Source of the DNA: UBA11164 sp002420085
GTDB lineage: Bacteria; Pseudomonadota; Gammaproteobacteria; Xanthomonadales; Xanthomonadaceae
Direction of reading: 5' to 3'
Length of the DNA: 26,892 nucleotides
Assembly (NCBI GenBank): GCA_031976395.1
Contig: DALYLJ010000025.1
Span: 1 to 26,892, forward strand
The notes under the pieces: model-generated
What the model saw: the letters and a program-made list of their open reading frames with translations, nothing else
Database searches by the model: none
Told to the model about the DNA's origin: nothing
Shown here: positions 22,356 through 26,892 of the stretch, piece by piece
How the letters are laid out: each line of letters begins with the position of its first letter
Numbering within the stretch: position 1 is the first letter of the stretch
Translations under genes and position numbers: made by a program

Positions 22356-22685
22356 ATGATCCGCTCGATCACCATCGCCGTCGCCATCCTCATCGCCGGA
22401 CTGGCTGCCGACTCGGCATCCGCCGATGTGCTGCTGATCCAACGGGTCCAAGCCGCCAGCACGACCACCCTGCCGGTCCGGGGACAGACCATGGCCCAGG
22501 TGCGTGCCGCGTTCGGTTCCCCGCAGTCCGAACTGCAACCCCGGGGTGGCCAGCAGCCGAACTGGCCGATCATCAACCGCTGGGTCTACCCCGAATTCAT
22601 CGTCTACTTCGAGAACGAGCGGGTGATCAACACCGTGCTCGTCCGTACCCGGCCCGACGAACGCGGCCCCAAACCCATCGAGTGA
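22356..22685 (+). CDS. Small exported protein, function unknown
   Basis: A 109-residue protein with a clear Sec signal peptide (MIRSITIAVAILIAGLAADS) and a likely cleavage after ASA at 23. The mature part is predicted periplasmic. It contains a TMAQVRAAFGSP segment (45-56), a RGGQQPNW stretch, then INRWVYPEFIVYFENERVI (73-91) and ends GPKPIE. The MAQV-x-x-x-FG-x-P pattern followed by a tyrosine-rich strand recalls the SmpA/BamE fold, but there is no lipobox cysteine. Similar proteins occur in Xanthomonadales as conserved hypotheticals (recollection only). A strong GAGGAG precedes the ATG. The stop overlaps the aguA GTG start (GTGA), so the two are probably translationally coupled. Confidence 0.85.
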   Translation: MIRSITIAVAILIAGLAADSASADVLLIQRVQAASTTTLPVRGQTMAQVRAAFGSPQSELQPRGGQQPNWPIINRWVYPEFIVYFENERVINTVLVRTRPDERGPKPIE

Positions 22686-23773
22686 AACAACCCGACATGA
22701 GCGGAACCCCTCCGCGCTGGCCTGCGGAGTGGGAGCCGCAGTCGGCGATCGCCATCGCCTGGCCCCACCCCGGAACCGACTGGGCAGCTCGCCTCGATCA
22801 GGTCGAGCCCTGCTTCACGGCCTTGGCCGTCGCCATCTGCGCACGGCAGGAATTGCTACTGTGCGTCCCCGACCCGGCAACCCGGCACCGCCTCGAACTG
22901 CGACTGAGCGCTGCCGGCGCCGACCTGGCACGCATCCGGTTCGTCGAACTGGCCTACGACGACACCTGGCTGCGCGATTCCGGACCGATCACCCTGATCG
23001 ATGGCGACGGTTTCGTCCTGCTCGACTTCGTGTTCACCGGCTGGGGCGGAAAGTTCGCCGCCGGCCAGGACGATGCCCTGGTCGCCCACCTGCACGGCAG
23101 TGGCCTGTTCCCGACGGCCCGACATCGGCGCATCGACTTCGCGCTCGAAGGCGGCGCCATCGATGGCGATGGTCGCGGCAGCGTGCTCACCACCTGGCGC
23201 TGCCTCGGCGAACGCCATCCGGATGCCAGTCGGACCGAGATCGAGGCCGTCCTCACCGACAGCCTGTCGGTTCGCCGGGTGCTGTGGCTGGAACACGGCC
23301 ATCTCGAAGGCGACGACACCGACGCCCACATCGACACGCTGGCGCGCTTCGCCGGCCCGGATCGGATCGTCTACCAGGCGTGCGATGATCCAAGCGACAG
23401 CCACTACCCCGAACTCGCCGCGATGGCCGCTGAACTGGCGGCCCTGCGCGACGACCAGGGCCGTCCCTTTCGCCTGTTTCCCCTGCCGTGGCCACGACCG
23501 ATCCTCGATGCCGGCCGCCGCCTGGCGGCGTCCTACGCCAACTTCCTGATCGTCAATGGCGCCGTGCTGGCCCCCAGTTACGACGACCCTGCCGACGTCC
23601 GCGCCCAGGCGGTCCTCGCCGATGCCTTTCCCGACCGCGAGATCGTGATGATTCCGTGCCGACCGCTGATCTGGCAGAACGGCAGTCTGCATTGCCTGAC
23701 CATGCAACTGCCAGCCGGCCTGCTGTCGGCACCGCCAGACCATCAGGGCCAGCCACCGGCGCCGGTACAATGA
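22682..23773 (+). CDS. aguA: Agmatine deiminase
   Basis: A 363-residue enzyme of the peptidyl-arginine/agmatine deiminase fold that converts agmatine to N-carbamoylputrescine plus ammonia. Key motifs are DDTWLRDSGP (93-102), GWGGKF (120-125), LEGGAIDGDG (155-164), HGHLEGDDTDAH (205-216), SYANFLIVNG (284-293) and the catalytic cysteine C338 in GSLHCLTMQ. The canonical GG before the last motif is NG here. The GTG at 22682 overlaps the preceding stop codon; an ATG 15 bases later (22697) is an equally good start. aguB follows after 4 bp and encodes the next enzyme, so the product is handed on to putrescine. Confidence 0.94.
   Translation: MKQPDMSGTPPRWPAEWEPQSAIAIAWPHPGTDWAARLDQVEPCFTALAVAICARQELLLCVPDPATRHRLELRLSAAGADLARIRFVELAYDDTWLRDSGPITLIDGDGFVLLDFVFTGWGGKFAAGQDDALVAHLHGSGLFPTARHRRIDFALEGGAIDGDGRGSVLTTWRCLGERHPDASRTEIEAVLTDSLSVRRVLWLEHGHLEGDDTDAHIDTLARFAGPDRIVYQACDDPSDSHYPELAAMAAELAALRDDQGRPFRLFPLPWPRPILDAGRRLAASYANFLIVNGAVLAPSYDDPADVRAQAVLADAFPDREIVMIPCRPLIWQNGSLHCLTMQLPAGLLSAPPDHQGQPPAPVQ
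23766..23771 (+). promoter_or_regulatory. -10 element before aguB, probably leaderless
   Basis: TACAAT at the very end of aguA lies 6 nt before the aguB ATG, so transcription would begin at the start codon. The 11-mer GCCGGTACAAT (23761-23771) is identical to the one before the Nudix gene. No -35 match is seen. It may be a secondary promoter inside the operon. Confidence 0.45.
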
Positions 23774-23777
23774 ACCG

Positions 23778-24665
23778 ATGAACACTCGAACCCTGCCCGT
23801 CGCCCTGGTTCAGGAACGCGACCACGGCGATACCGATGCCAATCTGGCCGTGATCGAACAGCGCGTCGCCGAGGCCGCAGCGGCCGGCGCCCGTCTGGTC
23901 CTGCTCCAGGAACTGCACAACGGCGCCTATTTCTGCCAGCACGAGGCGGTCAGCGAGTTCGATCGCGCCGAGCCGATCCCCGGCCCGAGCAGTGAACGAC
24001 TGTCGGCCCTGGCCGCGCGTCACCGCGTGGTGCTGGTCGGCTCGTTGTTCGAGCGCCGCGCGCCCGGCCTGTACCACAACACCGCCGTCGTCTTCGACAG
24101 CGACGGGCGTTTCGCCGGACGCTATCGCAAGATGCACATCCCCGACGATCCCGGCTTCTACGAAAAGTTCTACTTCACACCGGGCGATCTCGGATTCACC
24201 CCGATCGACACCACGATCGGCCGACTCGGCGTCCTGGTGTGCTGGGACCAGTGGTATCCCGAGGCGGCACGACTGATGGCCCTGGCCGGTGCCGAACTGT
24301 TGCTCTACCCGACCGCGATCGGCTGGGATCCGAGCGAGGCCGCCGACGAGAATGCCCGCCAGCGCGCCGCCTGGCTGACCAGCCATGCCGGTCACGCAGT
24401 CGCCAACGGCCTTCCGGTGCTGAGTTGCAACCGGATCGGTCTGGAACCCTCGCCGCTGGGCAGCGCCGGCATCGACTTCTGGGGCAGCAGCCATGTGCTC
24501 GGACCACAGGGCGAAGTGCTGGCCATGGCCGGCACCGACCACCCGGAACTGCTGCTCGCCGAAATCGACCTCGGCCGCAGCGAATCGGTTCGCCGCATCT
24601 GGCCGTTCCTGCGCGACCGCCGCATCGACGCCTACCACGACCTGCTCAAGCGCTATCGCGACTGA
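23778..24665 (+). CDS. aguB: N-carbamoylputrescine amidase
   Basis: A 295-residue nitrilase-superfamily amidohydrolase with the complete Glu-Lys-Cys triad: E45 in LLQELHNG, K118 in RYRKMHIPD and C155 in LVCWDQWYPE. The PDDPGFYEKFYFTPGD segment (122-137) and the C-terminal WPFLRDRRIDAY are characteristic of AguB and separate it from other nitrilases. It hydrolyses N-carbamoylputrescine to putrescine, ammonia and CO2. The ATG lies 4 bp after the aguA stop and has no Shine-Dalgarno of its own, so it depends on coupling or on a leaderless transcript from the -10 at 23766. Its stop codon overlaps the next ATG (TGATG). Confidence 0.96.
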   Translation: MNTRTLPVALVQERDHGDTDANLAVIEQRVAEAAAAGARLVLLQELHNGAYFCQHEAVSEFDRAEPIPGPSSERLSALAARHRVVLVGSLFERRAPGLYHNTAVVFDSDGRFAGRYRKMHIPDDPGFYEKFYFTPGDLGFTPIDTTIGRLGVLVCWDQWYPEAARLMALAGAELLLYPTAIGWDPSEAADENARQRAAWLTSHAGHAVANGLPVLSCNRIGLEPSPLGSAGIDFWGSSHVLGPQGEVLAMAGTDHPELLLAEIDLGRSESVRRIWPFLRDRRIDAYHDLLKRYRD

Positions 24666-25924
24666 TGCGGTCGCCCGAACCGGACCCGACCATGACCACC
24701 ACCGACGACAGCCGCGCCGACTCCGGCGCGTCGGCCCTCAGCGCGATCGACCAGCCGCATGCCGTGGTCGAACGCGACGGCATCCGCTACACCCTGCTCG
24801 GCACCGCCCATGTCTCGCATGCCAGCGTCGATGCCGTTCGCCGATCGATCGCCTCCGGCCGCTACCAGGCGGTGGCGGTCGAACTGGACGAACACCGCCA
24901 CCGTGCCCTGACCGGCGACAGCGACCTGCACCGCCTCGACATCTTCGCCATCGTCCGCCAGGGCAAAGCCGGTCTGGTCGCCGCCAATCTCGCACTGTCC
25001 GCCTACCAGCGCCGGATCGCCGAACAACTCGGCATCGAGCCCGGCGCTGAACTCAAGGCCGCCAGTGACGGCGCCCGCGAAGCCGGGCTGCCGCTCAGCC
25101 TGATCGATCGCGAAGTCGGCCTGACCATGCGCCGCGTCTGGCATGGCCTCGGCTTCTGGGGCCGCGCCAAACTGATGTCCGCCCTGCTGACCGCCCTGCT
25201 GGTCGATGAACAGGTCGGCGAAGACGAAATCGAACGGCTCAAGGAAGGTGACCTTCTGGAGAGCAGCTTCGGCCAATTCGCCAGCGACACCCCTCCGATC
25301 TATCGGGCCTTGATCGATGAGCGTGATCGCTACATGGCCGCCCGCTTGCGGGCGATCGAATTCGCGCCGGAGGTCCATGACGTGCTGGTGGTGATCGGTG
25401 CCGGCCACCTCAAGGGAACCGCCGACTACCTGGCCAACGCGACCGACGACCCGCAGGCGATCCGTGCCGACCTGGAGCACACCCCGACCGGCAGCCGTAT
25501 CCCCTGGTTCACGTTGGCGCTGGCCGCCTTCCTGATCGGCGGCTTCGCCTGGGGCTTCGCGCAGGGCGTCGATGTCGGCAGCAGCCTCGCCCTGACCTGG
25601 ATCCTCGCCACCGGCATCCCCGGTGCGATCGGCTGCGCGCTTGCCGGCGGTCACCCATTGAGCATCGCCGTCGCCTTCCTCGCCTCGCCGATCACCCCGC
25701 TGCACCCGGCCCTGTCGTCGGGCATGCTCAGTGCCGCCTGCGAAGCCTGGCTGCGGCGACCCGGCTATACCGACTTCATGTCGCTGCGCGATGACACCGG
25801 CAGCCTGCGCGGCTGGTGGCGCAACCGGGTCGCCCGAACCCTGGTCAACTTCATGCTCACCAACACCGGCACCGCCCTCGGCGTCTGGGCCGGTGGCGCC
25901 CAGATATTGAGCCGTGTGCTCTGA
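24665..25924 (+). CDS. TraB/PrgY family membrane protein
   Basis: A 419-residue protein of the TraB/PrgY (TIKI-related) family. The soluble N-terminal domain carries GTAHVS (46-51), AVELDEHRH (71-79) and VIGAGHLKG (243-251), the conserved pieces of the family's proposed metal-dependent active site. The C-terminal part from about 279 has several transmembrane helices (roughly 279-300, 305-328, 332-355, 395-415) and the family motif SPITPLHPALSSGML (341-355) with EAWLRRP and DF after it. PrgY of Enterococcus limits pheromone activity, but the role in gammaproteobacteria is unknown. The ATG at 24665 overlaps the aguB stop by one base; a second ATG at 24692 is possible. The stop codon lies inside a 14-bp tandem repeat. 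Confidence 0.9.
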   Translation: MRSPEPDPTMTTTDDSRADSGASALSAIDQPHAVVERDGIRYTLLGTAHVSHASVDAVRRSIASGRYQAVAVELDEHRHRALTGDSDLHRLDIFAIVRQGKAGLVAANLALSAYQRRIAEQLGIEPGAELKAASDGAREAGLPLSLIDREVGLTMRRVWHGLGFWGRAKLMSALLTALLVDEQVGEDEIERLKEGDLLESSFGQFASDTPPIYRALIDERDRYMAARLRAIEFAPEVHDVLVVIGAGHLKGTADYLANATDDPQAIRADLEHTPTGSRIPWFTLALAAFLIGGFAWGFAQGVDVGSSLALTWILATGIPGAIGCALAGGHPLSIAVAFLASPITPLHPALSSGMLSAACEAWLRRPGYTDFMSLRDDTGSLRGWWRNRVARTLVNFMLTNTGTALGVWAGGAQILSRVL

Positions 25925-25946
25925 GCCGCGTGCTCTGAGCCGTGTG
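25909..25946. repeat. 14-bp tandem repeat across the traB-family stop codon
   Basis: GAGCCGTGTGCTCT (25909-25922), GAGCCGCGTGCTCT (25923-25936) and GAGCCGTGTG (25937-25946) follow one another. The first unit encodes the last residues (SRVL) and the stop TGA falls at 25922-25924, so the second copy duplicates the gene end. Confidence 0.9.
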
Positions 25947-26177
25947 TGGATGGCCGACGGTCAGGCCGACCGGCGCACTCCCTCACCTGCCGGCTTGGCC
26001 TGCCCCTGCGCCGCAACCGACGCCAAGGTCTCCAGCGCTGCCCGGAGGTAACCTGCCTGGGCCAGCGCGGGCCGCATCCGCCGATCGCCATCGACAGATC
26101 CTGGTAATCCTCGCGCGGCTGTGGATTGACCGAATGCTCGCCCGGAGTTCACGGGTCGGACTCGGCGATATCGGGTA
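25925..26177. other. Convergent intergenic region
   Basis: About 250 bases between two convergent genes. Apart from the 14-bp repeat I see no gene and no strong hairpin. A minus-strand frame of 82 codons (26209-25961) overlaps the monooxygenase end and has no recognisable features. Confidence 0.5.
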
Positions 26178-26892
26178 TCAGGCATTGCCCTGAGGGCGGT
26201 GATGGCCATTACGTCGCTGGTGTTCGGACAACGCCAGCAGCACCTGCGTCGACAGCGGCCGGCGGGCGATCAGGCCCTGTTGGCGACCGGTCAACAGGGC
26301 CAGACTCAGACTGCGGCTGCCCGGCCAGCGACCGAGGCGCGGGAACAGCGCGTCACGCAGTCGGGCCAGCCAGTGTCGATCGGATTGGAACAGCGGCGTC
26401 AGCCAGCGCGACCAGAAATGGTAGACCCCGATGTGCCGTCTGCGGATACGCACGAAATGCGCAAGTGCCGCAGCGACCGTGGTCTCGGCCCGCAGTGCCT
26501 CGCGCATGGCCAGAGCGTCGAGCAGGGCCATGTTGACGCCCTGACCGAGTTGCGGACTCATGGCATGGGCGGCGTCGCCGATCGCGCAGACCCGCCCCCG
26601 ATGCCAGTCGCCGAGCACGGTGTCGCGGTAGCTGGCCTGGGCGAACCCATCGGGCTCACCGGGCAGACCGGCGAACACGGTCGCCGCCTCGGGCCAGAGT
26701 TCATCGAGTTCACGTCGCCAGGCCGGCAGACCGCGCGCCCGCCAGGACTGGAAGTCGCCGGCCGGCAGGCTCCAGAAGAAGCTCAGTCGCGGCACCGGAT
26801 CATCCCGGCGAATTCCCACCGGAAGCAGGCCGATCATTCTGGAACTGCTGCGGTAGCGTTGACGCAACACATCGTGCTGCGGCCAGTCGTCG
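26178..26892 (-). CDS. FAD-dependent monooxygenase, C-terminal part (runs off the window)
   Basis: The frame is open through the right edge, so the N-terminus is missing. The visible 238 or so residues include RMIGLLPVG and the second FAD motif GDAAHAMSPQLGQGVNMALLDA (about 26579-26514), typical of the PHBH/UbiH-like aromatic hydroxylase superfamily. The C-terminal tail has a pattern FVRIRRRHIGVYHFWSRWLTPLFQ also common in UbiH-like proteins. Substrate cannot be told; ubiquinone hydroxylases and other NAD(P)/FAD-dependent oxidoreductases share this layout. It is convergent with the traB-family gene. Confidence 0.85.
   Translation of the reverse strand, partial: DDWPQHDVLRQRYRSSSRMIGLLPVGIRRDDPVPRLSFFWSLPAGDFQSWRARGLPAWRRELDELWPEAATVFAGLPGEPDGFAQASYRDTVLGDWHRGRVCAIGDAAHAMSPQLGQGVNMALLDALAMREALRAETTVAAALAHFVRIRRRHIGVYHFWSRWLTPLFQSDRHWLARLRDALFPRLGRWPGSRSLSLALLTGRQQGLIARRPLSTQVLLALSEHQRRNGHHRPQGNA

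Noticed and set aside
25961..26209. 82-codon minus-strand frame overlapping the monooxygenase end
   Set aside because: It would overlap the end of a clear gene by 32 bp and has no recognisable domain or start signal.

Overview
The window is about 67% G+C by eye and reads as chromosomal housekeeping DNA of a high-GC gammaproteobacterium. The gene families and their order (maf-rng-yhdP-tldD, darP back to back with pmbA, xseB-ispA, a three-subunit proton-translocating transhydrogenase, a DUF1631 protein, a Cys-poor 41-residue L36, and agmatine deiminase with N-carbamoylputrescine amidase) resemble the Xanthomonadales/Lysobacterales and neighbouring lineages such as Wenzhouxiangella. That placement is an inference from families and gene order, not a tree.

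Layout. 1-1039: a tRNA-Gly(CCC) gene with encoded CCA on the minus strand and its promoter, a short LysR-like coding fragment abutting the tRNA 3' end, then about 0.8 kb without a convincing gene. 1040-2074: sufT (minus) and a small membrane protein (plus), divergent. 2099-4980: pntAA-pntAB-pntB transhydrogenase operon (minus). 5398-7668: DUF1631 protein (minus). 8182-11439: plus-strand run of nitroreductase, 5'-3' exonuclease, Nudix hydrolase, xseB and ispA. 11508-21759: mostly minus strand. maf, rng, yhdP and tldD lie in series, with pmbA and a DUF4870 protein further on; darP is the only plus-strand gene in this block. 21997-25924: plus strand, first a monocistronic L36 gene with clear promoter and terminator, then a close-packed group of a small exported protein, aguA, aguB and a TraB-family membrane protein. 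26178-26892: C-terminal part of an FAD-dependent monooxygenase (minus) running off the window.

The genes fall into a few processes: NADPH supply (pntAA/AB/B), Fe-S cluster maturation (sufT), DNA and nucleotide metabolism (exonuclease, xseB, maf, Nudix), isoprenoid synthesis (ispA), ribosome and RNA maturation (darP, rng, L36), envelope lipid homeostasis (yhdP), the TldD/TldE peptidase pair, and putrescine synthesis from agmatine (aguA, aguB).

I found no CRISPR array, transposase, integrase, phage gene, toxin-antitoxin pair or defence cassette, and no clear undescribed system. The observations most worth a second look are the coupled aguA-aguB-traB group, two probable leaderless promoters sharing an 11-bp -10 motif, four 13-14 bp tandem repeats at gene ends or in intergenic DNA, a 26-bp perfect palindrome, and the LysR-like fragment that stops at a tRNA 3' end.
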